Assembly (NCBI RefSeq): GCF_001315105.1
Contig: NZ_BAZR01000004.1
Location: forward strand, 62,001 to 126,000
Direction of reading: 5' to 3'
DNA from: Paenibacillus sp. JCM 10914
GTDB taxonomy: Bacteria > Bacillota > Bacilli > Paenibacillales > Paenibacillaceae
Length of the DNA: 64,000 nt
This document shows, piece after piece, positions 1 to 8,658 of this stretch. Both the position numbers and the translations under genes were made by a program. Positions within the stretch are counted from its first letter, which is position 1, and each line of letters opens with the position of its first letter. Under the pieces are notes generated by a model that was given only the letters and a program-made list of their open reading frames with translations, ran no database searches and was not told the DNA's origin.

Positions 1-1
1 G

Positions 2-1504
2 GACGGGGAACAATCACCTGGCGTTAACTTGAACACTCGGGAAAAGGTGGAGATCGCCCTTCAGCTCGAAAAGCTGAAAATCGACCGCATGGAAGCGGGG
101 TTTCCAGCCGCGTCACCGGGTGACCTTGCTGCTGTAAATGCTGTAGCGCGTGCCGTTAAGGACGTAACGGTTATCGGACTCTCCCGTTCGCGCGAGAATG
201 ATATTGATGCGGTACGTGAAGCGCTTCAAGGAGCACAGGATCCGTGCATTCACGTATTTCTTGCTACTTCTCCGATCCACCGTCAGTTCAAGCTGCGAAT
301 GGAGAAGCAACAGGTGCTTGAAACCGCACAAGCTTCCATCCGCTATGCGAAGAAGTATTTCTCGAAGGTAGAATTCTCCCTGGAGGATGCGGGCCGGACA
401 GAATTGGATTTCATGGCCGAAGTCGTAGCGATGGCGGTGCGGGAAGGCGCAAGCGTGGTTAATATTCCGGATACGGTCGGATATTTGAATCCGTCTGAGT
501 ACGGGGCGATCTTCAAATATTTGAAAGAGAGCGTTCCGGATATCGAGAAGGTCCAGCTCAGTGCTCACTGTCACAACGACCTTGGGATGGCAACGGCGAA
601 TACGTTGGCTGCGATTCTGGGCGGTGCCGATCAGATCGAGGGAACCATCAATGGGATCGGCGAACGTGCCGGCAACACCGCAATCGAAGAGATTGCGATG
701 GCACTGGAGACGCGTGCTGAATTCTTCGGTGCGAAGACCGGACTCGTCCTTACAGAAATTGCCCGGACCAGCCGTCTTGTGAGCAAACTGACCGGGATGG
801 TCGTTCCTGGGAATAAGGCCATCGTTGGAGCGAACGCATTCGCCCATGAATCCGGTATTCATCAGGATGGCATGCTGAAGGAGAAGACGACTTACGAGAT
901 TATGACGCCGGAGTCCATTGGGCTCAAGGAGAGCAAGCTGGTGCTCGGCAAGCACTCCGGTCGTCATGCGTTCCGTGAGAAGCTGCTTGATCTTGGTTAT
1001 GAATTGAATGAAGAGCAGGTAAATGAGGCGTTCGCCAAGTTCAAAGTGTTGGCAGACAAGAAGAAGGAAGTCTCCGATGAGGACATTCAGGCAATTCTGG
1101 AGGAGAAACTCATCGATACGCCTGAAGTATTTAAGTTGGAGACCATCTTTGTTACTTACGGCAATGAAGCAACGCCTACGGCGCGTGTCCGGATTGCCAC
1201 TGCCGAACAGACGATTGAGGAAGAAGCCGAGGGGAACGGCTCCGTTGATGCGATCTATAACGCGATTGACAAGGTGACGGGCGAGGACGTGACGTTGGCC
1301 GATTATTCGATCAAATCGGTAACGCATGGCAAGGATGCTCAAGGCGAAGTGCACGTCGTGCTGTCACAGAACGATGTGGCTGCACAAGGGCGCGGATTGA
1401 GCACGGATATCCTGGAGGCGAGCGCGCGAGCTTACGTTGATGCCGTCAATGTGCTGATCGAGAAGCGCAAGACGTTCAGCCGCCGGGAGCGCGCGACACT
1501 GTAG
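2..1504 (+). CDS. leuA: 2-isopropylmalate synthase, 5' end cut by the window edge
   Basis: Catalyses the first committed step of leucine synthesis, condensing acetyl-CoA with 2-oxoisovalerate. The frame is open from base 2 and begins DGEQSPGVN, part of the DRE-TIM signature (TLRDGEQSPG) near the N terminus of LeuA, so roughly a dozen codons lie outside the window. A TTG at 29 is internal and not the real start. The metal-binding LSAHCHNDLGMAT motif lies in the first half, and the C-terminal third is the LeuA regulatory dimer domain that binds leucine. The gene ends at a strong terminator. leuB, normally adjacent, lies 5.9 kb downstream. Confidence 0.96.
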   Translation, partial: DGEQSPGVNLNTREKVEIALQLEKLKIDRMEAGFPAASPGDLAAVNAVARAVKDVTVIGLSRSRENDIDAVREALQGAQDPCIHVFLATSPIHRQFKLRMEKQQVLETAQASIRYAKKYFSKVEFSLEDAGRTELDFMAEVVAMAVREGASVVNIPDTVGYLNPSEYGAIFKYLKESVPDIEKVQLSAHCHNDLGMATANTLAAILGGADQIEGTINGIGERAGNTAIEEIAMALETRAEFFGAKTGLVLTEIARTSRLVSKLTGMVVPGNKAIVGANAFAHESGIHQDGMLKEKTTYEIMTPESIGLKESKLVLGKHSGRHAFREKLLDLGYELNEEQVNEAFAKFKVLADKKKEVSDEDIQAILEEKLIDTPEVFKLETIFVTYGNEATPTARVRIATAEQTIEEEAEGNGSVDAIYNAIDKVTGEDVTLADYSIKSVTHGKDAQGEVHVVLSQNDVAAQGRGLSTDILEASARAYVDAVNVLIEKRKTFSRRERATL

Positions 1505-1525
1505 TTTTCCTGATTACAATACGTA

Positions 1526-1573
1526 AATAACAAACGAGGAGCCACTGTGATCAGTGGCTCCTCGCTTGTTATT
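1526..1573. terminator. Bidirectional terminator between leuA and the aldo/keto reductase gene
   Basis: Long inverted repeat: AATAACAA plus CGAGGAGCCACTG pairs with CAGTGGCTCCTCG plus TTGTTATT around a TGAT loop, with a single mismatch. The A-rich left flank and T-rich right flank let it serve both converging genes. Confidence 0.9.
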
Positions 1574-1592
1574 AATAGGTGGACCGGATATT

Positions 1593-2573
1593 CTACCAGG
1601 CGTAAGCTTGCGGAGCGACGCCGCCGGGACCTGGAAAGATTTCGTCCAGCCGTTTCATGGCGGACTCGTCCAGTTCTACCTCCAGAGCGCGCAGGGAGCT
1701 TTCGAACTGCTCCAAGGTGCGCGGCCCGATAATCGGACCGGTCACAGCCGGATTCTGGAGTACCCATGCCAGCGCTACATTGTCCTGAGGCTCGCCAAGC
1801 TCTTGACACAGCGCGGCAAACTGCTCCAATTGAGGGCGCAACTGCTCTACGCGCTTGGCATTGCCGCCGCTGCGTGTGCCTTCGATCTGCTTCAACGCAT
1901 TGCGTCCAAGCAATCCGCCGTCAAGCGGACTCCACGGAATGACGCCGAGTCCAAGCTTCTGCGAGGCAGGCAGCACTTCGAGTTCGGGCAAGCGGCAGGT
2001 TAAGCTGTATTTGTGCTGCTCGGACACCAGGCCGAGAAAATGGCGCTGCTGCGCAGCAGCTTGAGCGACCGCGATCTGCCAGCCTGCGAAGTTGCTGGAC
2101 CCGACATATCCGATTTTCCCTTGATGCACGGCTACCTCGAATGCTCCCCACAGCTCGTCCCACGTAACGGAGAGATCGCTATGATGCATCTGGTACAGTT
2201 CGATATGATCCGTCTGTAAGCGAGCGAGCGATGCCTCAAGATGGCGTCGGAGCTTATAACTGGACAAGCCTGCTTCATTGTTGGGGCCATCCAGCGGATC
2301 GCTCATGGAACCGTAGAACTTGGTAGCCAGAACGACTTTTTCCCGCCGGCCCCCGCCTTGCTTGAACCACCGGCCGATGATCGTCTCGGTCAGTCCCGAG
2401 TTCTCGCCCCAACCGTAAATGTTAGCCGTATCAAAAAAATTAACGCCAGCGTCGAGCGCGGCATCCATAATGCGGAAAGCTTCTTTCTCATCGGTGGCAG
2501 GACCGAAGTTCATTGTCCCTAAGCATAAGCGACTTACTTTCATACCGGATTTACCGAGAGCGGTGTATTGCAT
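1593..2573 (-). CDS. Aldo/keto reductase
   Basis: NADPH-dependent oxidoreductase of the aldo/keto reductase superfamily, predicted cytosolic, substrate unknown. The 326-residue protein has the family opening (LGKSGMKVSRLCLGTMNFG), the catalytic Asp and Tyr in FFDTANIYG, the catalytic Lys in VVLATKFYG and the active-site His in LYQMHHSD. The C-terminal PIIGPRTLEQFESSL segment is the usual cofactor-binding region. The ATG is preceded by AAGGAGTGATC. It is transcribed against leuA and shares its terminator. It is closest in style to YhdN/Tas-type general reductases, but the sequence alone does not fix a substrate. Confidence 0.9.
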   Translation of the reverse strand: MQYTALGKSGMKVSRLCLGTMNFGPATDEKEAFRIMDAALDAGVNFFDTANIYGWGENSGLTETIIGRWFKQGGGRREKVVLATKFYGSMSDPLDGPNNEAGLSSYKLRRHLEASLARLQTDHIELYQMHHSDLSVTWDELWGAFEVAVHQGKIGYVGSSNFAGWQIAVAQAAAQQRHFLGLVSEQHKYSLTCRLPELEVLPASQKLGLGVIPWSPLDGGLLGRNALKQIEGTRSGGNAKRVEQLRPQLEQFAALCQELGEPQDNVALAWVLQNPAVTGPIIGPRTLEQFESSLRALEVELDESAMKRLDEIFPGPGGVAPQAYAW

Positions 2574-2713
2574 AATCCATGATCACTCCTTCGTCGTTAG
2601 GTATAAGCCTGGATAAATTCAACCCTATTGTAGCTTAGTTGGAAGAAAAATGTAACCAATCGAATGCGAGAAACGTCAATAATATATAAGACTCTTACAT
2701 CAAGGAGGATTGC

Positions 2714-3457
2714 ATGAAAAAGAGGAACGATCGTCTTAGAATCATGATGATGTTGGCTCTGACAGCTCTTGTTATGATGCTAAATGCATGCTCAGATACG
2801 AAACTTGAATCCGCTAGCGCTACGAATGGCGATATTGCAATACCGAAGGCCATACATTTAACTGAAGAGACTAGGCAATTAATTGACAATACCTTCGAGT
2901 CCACCAGGAAGATGCAAGAGCAAATCCGGAACCATGCAGAATCTACTTGGCTTATCCATACTGAGGAAGTACAAATTTCACTCGAGGAATATGTGATGGC
3001 CAAGAACAATAAAGCGCTTATTTGGGCTTTGAATGAGCTGGAAGAAAAGCCTTCTGACGATGAGCAATTGCAGGAGATGATCGCTGATCGTTTATTGGCC
3101 AGTCATGCGAAGCAGTCAGGAATCGAAGTCACTCCAGATGAAGTGCACGAAGCGCTTGATCAACAGAGAACAATGCTACGCGCTGTTGATGTGACAGATC
3201 CGAATCATCAGGCGATTCTTTACATCATGGAGCAGCGGCTTCTCATGACAGGCTTAAGCGAGGAAGAATTTTGGAACAGTGAGGAAGTCTATAATAGCTA
3301 TGAACAGTCGCTTTATATCACCAAGCTATCGCAACAAATCCGCTCGGATGGGAACCTCAAGGGCATGAATAGCTACGATGAGCTTCGAGATCAACTGCTT
3401 ACCGACTTCATGAACAGTCGCACGATAGAAGTCCCGGATCTAAGTGAGTTCGTCTAA
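2714..3457 (+). CDS. Lipoprotein with a SurA-N-like chaperone domain
   Basis: Predicted exported lipoprotein of 247 residues. A basic hydrophobic signal peptide ends in the lipobox LNAC (Cys about residue 21). The middle (residues 95-190: LNELEEKPSDDEQLQE, DRLLASHAKQSG, VTPDEVHEAL) has the helical pattern of SurA/PrsA N-terminal chaperone domains. No parvulin PPIase domain follows. AAGGAGG sits just ahead of the ATG. It is monocistronic, with its own terminator. A role in handling extracytoplasmic proteins is inferred; the exact family is uncertain. Confidence 0.7.
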   Translation: MKKRNDRLRIMMMLALTALVMMLNACSDTKLESASATNGDIAIPKAIHLTEETRQLIDNTFESTRKMQEQIRNHAESTWLIHTEEVQISLEEYVMAKNNKALIWALNELEEKPSDDEQLQEMIADRLLASHAKQSGIEVTPDEVHEALDQQRTMLRAVDVTDPNHQAILYIMEQRLLMTGLSEEEFWNSEEVYNSYEQSLYITKLSQQIRSDGNLKGMNSYDELRDQLLTDFMNSRTIEVPDLSEFV

Positions 3458-3502
3458 ATACGGTGTTTTAGACAAAAAGTCATGGTTTAAGCTAAAGATT
3501 TC

Positions 3503-3546
3503 ATCCGGATACAACCCCTATAATCGGGTTATATCCGGATTTTTTA
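3503..3546 (+). terminator. Rho-independent terminator after the SurA-like gene
   Basis: ATCCGGATACAACCC pairs with GGGTTATATCCGGAT around a short loop, followed directly by TTTTTTATTTTTT. It separates the lipoprotein gene from the sugar operon. Confidence 0.9.
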
Positions 3547-3567
3547 TTTTTTGTGGGGGTGAACTGA

Positions 3568-4419
3568 ATGAACGCATTCAGAGGAAAGGTAGCGGTACAT
3601 GCCATCACATGGGGCGACAACCATCTGCAAGCACTTGAAGACGCTTCCAGACTCGGTTATCGAGCGATAGAGCCTTGGCCTTCCTTTGCACTTCAATATG
3701 AACAGAATGTTACACAATTCAAGGAACTGCTGGCGCAGCATCATTTAGAGCTTTCCGGACTATATGGAGGTGTAGTGGGAGACAGCCGGTTTGCCGATTC
3801 GTCCAAGCGCCGGGAGATTGTAGATTACAATGAACGGCTGGCCCGATTGCTTGTGCAATGCGGAGCGAATCATCTGGTGCTTGGCCCGGGAGGGCCTCGT
3901 CATAAGCCGACCAGTCTGGAGGAGCTAAAGGTGGCCGCCGTTACGATTGCCGAGACGGCGCAGCGAACGCTTGAACTTGGTGTCAAAGCTTGCCTTCATC
4001 CGCATTTATGGACAGAAGTGCAGGATGAGAATGAGCTGGATGCCATTATGGAGCTATGTAATTCCGATGCTGTTTTTCTCGCACCGGATACGGCTCAACT
4101 GACTGGAGCAGGGATGAACCCCGCCGAGATAATCAGACGTTACAAGGATAGGGTCGCCTATGTGCATTTGAAGGATATGACGAAGGACGGTGCCGTCGCC
4201 GAAGATTTTCCGATGCTTGCGGGTAAAGAGGTCCCTGTATTTTGCGAGCTGGGGTTGGGGAAAATCGAATTCGATCCCATTATCGAAGCGTTGAACGATA
4301 TGGGATACGAGGGCTGGTTAACCGTCGAGATCGACCAGTCGACACATACCCCGTACCGAAGCTTGGAAATATGCCGGGAGTTTGTGGAGCAGAGGCTTCA
4401 AATTCAGGTAAGGAAATAG
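3568..4419 (+). CDS. Sugar phosphate isomerase/epimerase (IolE-like TIM barrel)
   Basis: 283-residue TIM-barrel protein of the xylose isomerase/AP-endonuclease 2 superfamily. It has the N-terminal VAVHAITWGDN and GYRAIEPWP strands, an ANHLVLGPGGPRH strand, KACLHPHLWTEVQ and AYVHLKDM metal-site segments, and the terminal GWLTVEIDQS. Such proteins isomerise or dehydrate sugars and cyclitols; inosose dehydratase IolE is a close functional analogue. GGGGGTG precedes the ATG. It is the first gene of an apparent four-gene operon with an AraC regulator, an MDR dehydrogenase and a second isomerase, which suggests catabolism of an unusual sugar or polyol. Confidence 0.85.
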   Translation: MNAFRGKVAVHAITWGDNHLQALEDASRLGYRAIEPWPSFALQYEQNVTQFKELLAQHHLELSGLYGGVVGDSRFADSSKRREIVDYNERLARLLVQCGANHLVLGPGGPRHKPTSLEELKVAAVTIAETAQRTLELGVKACLHPHLWTEVQDENELDAIMELCNSDAVFLAPDTAQLTGAGMNPAEIIRRYKDRVAYVHLKDMTKDGAVAEDFPMLAGKEVPVFCELGLGKIEFDPIIEALNDMGYEGWLTVEIDQSTHTPYRSLEICREFVEQRLQIQVRK

Positions 4420-4484
4420 AGTTGTTGGGCTCGATGCGAGAATGGATTATAGTGAAAGTATAATCTAACGGCTTGGAGGAACGA

Positions 4485-5372
4485 ATGATGGAAGCATGGA
4501 TGAACACCATTTCTCCCTATGTGAGATTCGTCAAAATCGTGAAATCGCCTTCACTATCCGGCGAGTGGATTGATTTTGATCACGTATTTACCTATATCGA
4601 GCAAGGAGAAGCTGAATTTATATTAAATGGGGTAAGGTATGCGGCGAGAGAGGGCGATCTTTTTTTGATGCCCCCTATGCTTCCCCATATCATTCGCACG
4701 ACTTCAGAGGTCCCATTGATTCAATATATTATACACTTTGATCTTTACTACGATGATATGCGAAGCGGCTGGAAGGAAACAGGCCTAATAGATGAGCAGA
4801 CCAGACAAATCCCGGAAAGGGAGCAAGCGCTGGCTGATGTATTCCCTGTTGCTCATTTACGTACTTCAGACCGGATGGAAGTAAAGAAGAGATTTTTGCT
4901 TATGCAAAAAGTGTTTCTCGACGAAATGCAAAACCGCGATCTTCGGACCAAGGCGATTGCAACGGAACTTCTTTATTTTTTCCACAAGGGACAGGTAGAC
5001 CGCAACGAGCAGGAAGGCAAACTTACCAAAGGATGGGGTGTGTTGGAGAAAGCGATTAGCTATATCCATGCACATTATGCTGATGCAGGCCTGGATAATA
5101 CCACGATCAGTCAGCATGCCGGTGTCTCGACGAATCATTTATCGTTCTTGTTCAAGGAGCAATTGCAAATCACCATTCAAAAATATGTAACCCATGTGCG
5201 GATCGAGCAGGCCAAAGCGAAGATGATGGATGGACATAAAACGATGACGGTCGTCGCGGAAGAAGTTGGCTTTTCCAGCATCCATTTGTTCAGCCGCTCT
5301 TTTAAAGCGACGGTTGGCATTACGCCAAGCCAGTTTTTCGCCGCCAACTCGGCAATCCGCAAGGAAGGGTAA
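4485..5372 (+). CDS. AraC-family transcriptional regulator with cupin sensor domain
   Basis: The N-terminal half is an AraC-type cupin (FDHVFTYIEQGEAEFIL, REGDLFLMPPMLPH), typical of sugar binding. The C-terminal hundred residues contain two helix-turn-helix motifs (NTTISQHAGVSTNHLSFLFK and MTVVAEEVGFSSIHLFSRSF). The ATG at 4485 (or 4488) follows TTGGAGGA; a TTG at 4473 would sit inside that ribosome site, so I reject it. It lies between two metabolic genes of the same operon and probably controls that operon in response to its sugar. Confidence 0.88.
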   Translation: MMEAWMNTISPYVRFVKIVKSPSLSGEWIDFDHVFTYIEQGEAEFILNGVRYAAREGDLFLMPPMLPHIIRTTSEVPLIQYIIHFDLYYDDMRSGWKETGLIDEQTRQIPEREQALADVFPVAHLRTSDRMEVKKRFLLMQKVFLDEMQNRDLRTKAIATELLYFFHKGQVDRNEQEGKLTKGWGVLEKAISYIHAHYADAGLDNTTISQHAGVSTNHLSFLFKEQLQITIQKYVTHVRIEQAKAKMMDGHKTMTVVAEEVGFSSIHLFSRSFKATVGITPSQFFAANSAIRKEG

Positions 5373-5392
5373 AGAGGAGGATCATCATTTCC

Positions 5393-6400
5393 ATGCAGAA
5401 TAAACAAATCGTATTTACGGCGCCATGGCAGGTTGAGGTTCAGAATACAAGCTTGTCCGTTTCCACCATCGGTGAACATGACGCGTTAGTGAAAAAGATA
5501 TATACGTTGATCAGCCCAGGAACGGAACTCGCCTGCCTTTCCGGCAATGAGGGATGGTTCGGAATGCCGGGCGTGCCCGGATATGCTGCGGTGAGTGAAA
5601 TTATCGAAGTTGGCAACGGCGTCACTGAATTTAACGCGGGCGACATCGTATTCCATTACGGCGATCATTCGGCTTATCAAATCGTTTCTACCGAGGGCAT
5701 GTTTATGAAAGCGCCACAGAATATTCCGCTTTCCTGGGTTCCGTTTACGCGGATGGCAACGGTAGCCTTCACTTCGACACGGATATCGCAAATCGAATTA
5801 GGCGATCACGTTGCTGTTACAGGTCTGGGATTGATCGGCAATATGGCTTCGCAGTTGGCTAAGCTTCAGGGTGCCAATGTCTTCGGAATCGATTTGTCCG
5901 AGCAGCGGCTGATCATGGCAGAGAAGACGGCGATTAGCGCGGCCTTGCATGCCGGACACGCCAACGTCCGGGAGGAGATTATGAAGCTGACCGGCGGCGA
6001 AGGCGTATCGACCTTGATCGAAGCGACGGGGGTGCCGAAAGCGGCCGTTGATAATCTGCCTCTAATCGCCAAGTTCGGAGAACTGATTTTTTTGGGCAGC
6101 CCGCGTGGTGAATACCAGACCAATGTTACCGAAATACTCAATTACGTCCATTTGATGAATTATGGCAGCATTACCTTTAAGGGTGCGCATGAATGGCGTT
6201 ATCCGGTCGAGAAGAACGGATTTGTAAAGCATTCGCTCGTACGTAATTCGCAGATCGTATTTAGATTGATGGCCGAGAACAAGTTGCTCGTTGAACCGCT
6301 GATCAGCCATGTTTTGAAGCCGGAGGAAGCGGGTGCCGCTTACGAAGGATTAAGGAATGACAAAGAGCATTACTACGGCGTGTTATTTGATTGGTCCTAA
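5393..6400 (+). CDS. Medium-chain dehydrogenase/reductase lacking the usual zinc ligands
   Basis: 335-residue MDR-superfamily oxidoreductase. The N-terminal GroES-like half has SPGTELACLSG and PGVPGYAAVSEIIEVG where zinc enzymes carry catalytic Cys and GHE. The structural four-Cys lobe is also absent, so it probably works without zinc. The Rossmann half has VTGLGLIGNMASQLAK and an acidic residue (GIDLSEQR) suggesting NAD preference. It starts 21 bases after the AraC stop behind GAGGAGG, and a sugar isomerase gene follows. Oxidation of a sugar or polyol at a secondary alcohol is inferred from context. Confidence 0.83.
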   Translation: MQNKQIVFTAPWQVEVQNTSLSVSTIGEHDALVKKIYTLISPGTELACLSGNEGWFGMPGVPGYAAVSEIIEVGNGVTEFNAGDIVFHYGDHSAYQIVSTEGMFMKAPQNIPLSWVPFTRMATVAFTSTRISQIELGDHVAVTGLGLIGNMASQLAKLQGANVFGIDLSEQRLIMAEKTAISAALHAGHANVREEIMKLTGGEGVSTLIEATGVPKAAVDNLPLIAKFGELIFLGSPRGEYQTNVTEILNYVHLMNYGSITFKGAHEWRYPVEKNGFVKHSLVRNSQIVFRLMAENKLLVEPLISHVLKPEEAGAAYEGLRNDKEHYYGVLFDWS

Positions 6401-6435
6401 TAACATACTTATTACGCAAGGAGGAGACGAATACG

Positions 6436-7275
6436 ATGCTGAGAGGATTAACACGAGCCGGACTAAACATGGTTGGCGACGATAAGCAGTTGCTGGAGCA
6501 GGCTTCGAAGAATGGTTTCCAGGCCGTGGAGCTTGATGCTGCAAGCTTGATCGAAGCTGAAGGACTGGAAGCAGCCAAGGAACTGCTGCGTACCCACAAA
6601 ATGACGATGGGGGCTATCGACCTGGGCTTGGATTGGAGAAACGGCGAAGAAGAGTTTCAGGAAGGGCTTGCTTCGTTGGAGCGTCGTGCTAAGGCGGCAG
6701 CTTTGCTCGGCGGGGATGTCTGCTGCACGTATATATTGCCGTCAACGGACAATTCTCCTGCTGTGCTGGCCGTTCGAGCCGTTGGCCGGTTGCGGCAATG
6801 CGCTGATATCGTTGGCGCGCATGGTCTGAAGTTGGCCCTTGAATTCGTTGGTCCGCATCATTGGCGGTCGGCTTTCCGCTACCCGTTCATTCATACGTTG
6901 GAGGATACGTTGGCGTTCATTGATGCGATTGATAGAAATAACGTCGGCTTATTGCTGGATTCTTATCACTGGCATACAAACGGTTTGACCACAGCGGATC
7001 TGGAACGATTGTCGAGCAATCAAATCGCCTATGTTCATCTTAACGATGCCAAGGAAATGCCGATTGAGGAAGTATTGGACCATGACCGCTTGTATCCAGG
7101 AGAGGGCGTTATCGATTTGGGCGGCTTTATGCGCAGTCTGCAAAAAATCGACTATACGGGTATCGTTGCGCAGGAAGTTCTGATGCCACAGGACGATCGG
7201 GCTCCGCAATCGTCGGAAGAGGCTTTCCTGCGTTCGAAGACAGGCTTCGACCAGGTCTTTGCGCAGCTTCATTAA
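6436..7275 (+). CDS. Second sugar phosphate isomerase/epimerase of the operon
   Basis: 279-residue xylose-isomerase-like TIM barrel. Typical segments are NGFQAVELDAAS, LKLALEFVGPHH, NVGLLLDSYHWH, IAYVHLNDAKEM and GIVAQEVLMPQ, which supply the acidic and His residues of the metal site. The ATG at 6436 follows AAGGAGGAG at ideal spacing; an upstream in-frame start at 6391 overlaps the preceding gene and lacks a ribosome site. It differs clearly from the first isomerase gene, so the pair probably act on successive intermediates around the dehydrogenase rather than being a recent duplication. Confidence 0.87.
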   Translation: MLRGLTRAGLNMVGDDKQLLEQASKNGFQAVELDAASLIEAEGLEAAKELLRTHKMTMGAIDLGLDWRNGEEEFQEGLASLERRAKAAALLGGDVCCTYILPSTDNSPAVLAVRAVGRLRQCADIVGAHGLKLALEFVGPHHWRSAFRYPFIHTLEDTLAFIDAIDRNNVGLLLDSYHWHTNGLTTADLERLSSNQIAYVHLNDAKEMPIEEVLDHDRLYPGEGVIDLGGFMRSLQKIDYTGIVAQEVLMPQDDRAPQSSEEAFLRSKTGFDQVFAQLH

Positions 7276-7354
7276 AAGCACCTCGTCCGCCGCTTATAGG
7301 CAAAACAAATCAAGTTCATAGTTTCTATATCTTGGTCAACCATAGGCATTCTAT

Positions 7355-7368
7355 GTTACAAATGTAAC
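7355..7368. promoter_or_regulatory. Palindrome upstream of leuB, possible operator
   Basis: GTTACA and TGTAAC form a perfect 6-bp inverted repeat around AA, in the 141-base gap before leuB. I could not assign a promoter nearby with confidence, nor a known regulator to this motif. Confidence 0.35.
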
Positions 7369-7416
7369 TAGATCAATAAAATGACTAGTGCATTTATAAA
7401 TAAGGAGTGACGTAGG

Positions 7417-8493
7417 ATGGCAGAAACGAAGAAAATCGCCGTAATCGCCGGTGACGGTATCGGACCAGAGGTCGTAGCTGAGGCGGAGAAGATCATTAAA
7501 CGTACCGAAGAGGTGTTCGGATATTCTTTTACAACGGAGCACGCGCTCTTCGGCGGCATCGCAATCGATGAGAAGGGCACACCGCTTCCGGAGGAAACAC
7601 TGAGCGTATGTAAGAGTGCCGATGCTGTACTGCTTGGTGCCGTAGGTGGACCGAAATGGGATAACAACTCTAAAGAGCTTCGCCCCGAAACAGGACTGCT
7701 CGGCATTCGTAAAGAGCTCGGCCTGTTCTCCAACCTCCGTCCTGCTGTTATCTTCGACTGCTTGAAAGATGCATCCACACTGAAGCCGGAGGTTCTGGAA
7801 GGTACAGACTTGATGGTTGTCCGTGAACTGACAGGCGGTATTTACTTTGGCGAGAAGTTTAGACGCGAAGGCGCCTTTGGCGAAGAAGCGGTGGATACAT
7901 GCGTGTATAACACGGCGGAAGTAGAGCGCATTGTACACCAAGCGTTCGAAATCGCTCAGAAGCGCCGGAAGAAATTGGCCTCGGTGGATAAAGCCAACGT
8001 GCTGGAAACTTCCCGTCTGTGGCGTGAAACGGTGAACCGGATTGCACCGGATTATCCGGATGTAGAGCTGGAGCATGTGCTGGTGGACAACTGTGCGATG
8101 CAGCTTCTGCGCCGTCCGTCCAGCTTCGACGTAATCGTTACGGAGAACATGTTCGGCGATATCCTCAGCGACGAAGCAGCTATGCTGACAGGTTCGATCG
8201 GTATGTTGGCATCGGCGTCGATGGGGCAAGGGGATTTTGGTCTGTATGAGCCAGTGCACGGTTCCGCACCAGACATTGCTGGTCAAGGCCTGGCGAATCC
8301 GATCGCAACGATTCTTTCTGTCGCTTTGATGTATCGCCTGACTTTCGGTTATGCCGATGCAGCGGATGCGATTGAGCGTGCCGTAGCAGAGGTCCTGGAT
8401 GCCGGACATCGTACAGCGGATATTGCAGTCGACAAGAGCCAAGCGCTAAGTACAACACAAATGGGCGATCTGATTGCGGCGGCAATCCGTTAA
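7417..8493 (+). CDS. leuB: 3-isopropylmalate dehydrogenase
   Basis: NAD- and Mg/Mn-dependent oxidative decarboxylation of 3-isopropylmalate in leucine synthesis. The 358-residue length is normal. Signatures are IAVIAGDGIGPEV at the N terminus, LLGAVGGPKWD, the substrate loop LRPETGLLGIRKELGLFSN, the catalytic Tyr in RELTGGIYFG, DKANVLETSRLWR, and the metal/NAD motif VTENMFGDILSDEAAM followed by EPVHGSAPDIAGQG. AAGGAGTGA precedes the ATG. It is detached from leuA by an intervening cluster and a terminator, so it needs its own promoter. leuC and leuD are not in the window. Confidence 0.97.
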   Translation: MAETKKIAVIAGDGIGPEVVAEAEKIIKRTEEVFGYSFTTEHALFGGIAIDEKGTPLPEETLSVCKSADAVLLGAVGGPKWDNNSKELRPETGLLGIRKELGLFSNLRPAVIFDCLKDASTLKPEVLEGTDLMVVRELTGGIYFGEKFRREGAFGEEAVDTCVYNTAEVERIVHQAFEIAQKRRKKLASVDKANVLETSRLWRETVNRIAPDYPDVELEHVLVDNCAMQLLRRPSSFDVIVTENMFGDILSDEAAMLTGSIGMLASASMGQGDFGLYEPVHGSAPDIAGQGLANPIATILSVALMYRLTFGYADAADAIERAVAEVLDAGHRTADIAVDKSQALSTTQMGDLIAAAIR

Positions 8494-8517
8494 GAACCGT
8501 TCATAGAATATCCTTAT

Positions 8518-8532
8518 TTATAATCATTATAA
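8518..8532. promoter_or_regulatory. PerR box upstream of the peroxiredoxin gene
   Basis: TTATAATCATTATAA matches the 7-1-7 PerR consensus TTATAATNATTATAA at every position. It lies about 20 bp upstream of the -35 element proposed for the peroxiredoxin gene. PerR represses peroxide-defence genes in Firmicutes until its bound iron catalyses its own oxidation. Confidence 0.85.
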
Positions 8533-8551
8533 TAAAATAACCGCTATAATC

Positions 8552-8580
8552 TTGACTTTGAATTCTCTCGATGATAACAT
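8552..8580 (+). promoter_or_regulatory. Candidate promoter of the peroxiredoxin gene
   Basis: TTGACT, a 17-base spacer and TAACAT, placing the transcript start near 8587. The PerR box lies just upstream. The -10 is imperfect, so another promoter overlapping the box is possible. Confidence 0.5.
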
Positions 8581-8658
8581 TTCTAGTGAATGTTCATAGG
8601 AACATATAATTGTAGAAAATACTCATATTTTTTACATATGTTAAGGAGGAATTCAATC

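Noticed and set aside
113..1354. 413-codon minus-strand ORF opposite leuA
   Set aside because: Antisense shadow of leuA; no domain or ribosome site, and leuA signatures are clear on the other strand.
7351..8442. 363-codon minus-strand ORF opposite leuB
   Set aside because: Antisense shadow of leuB.
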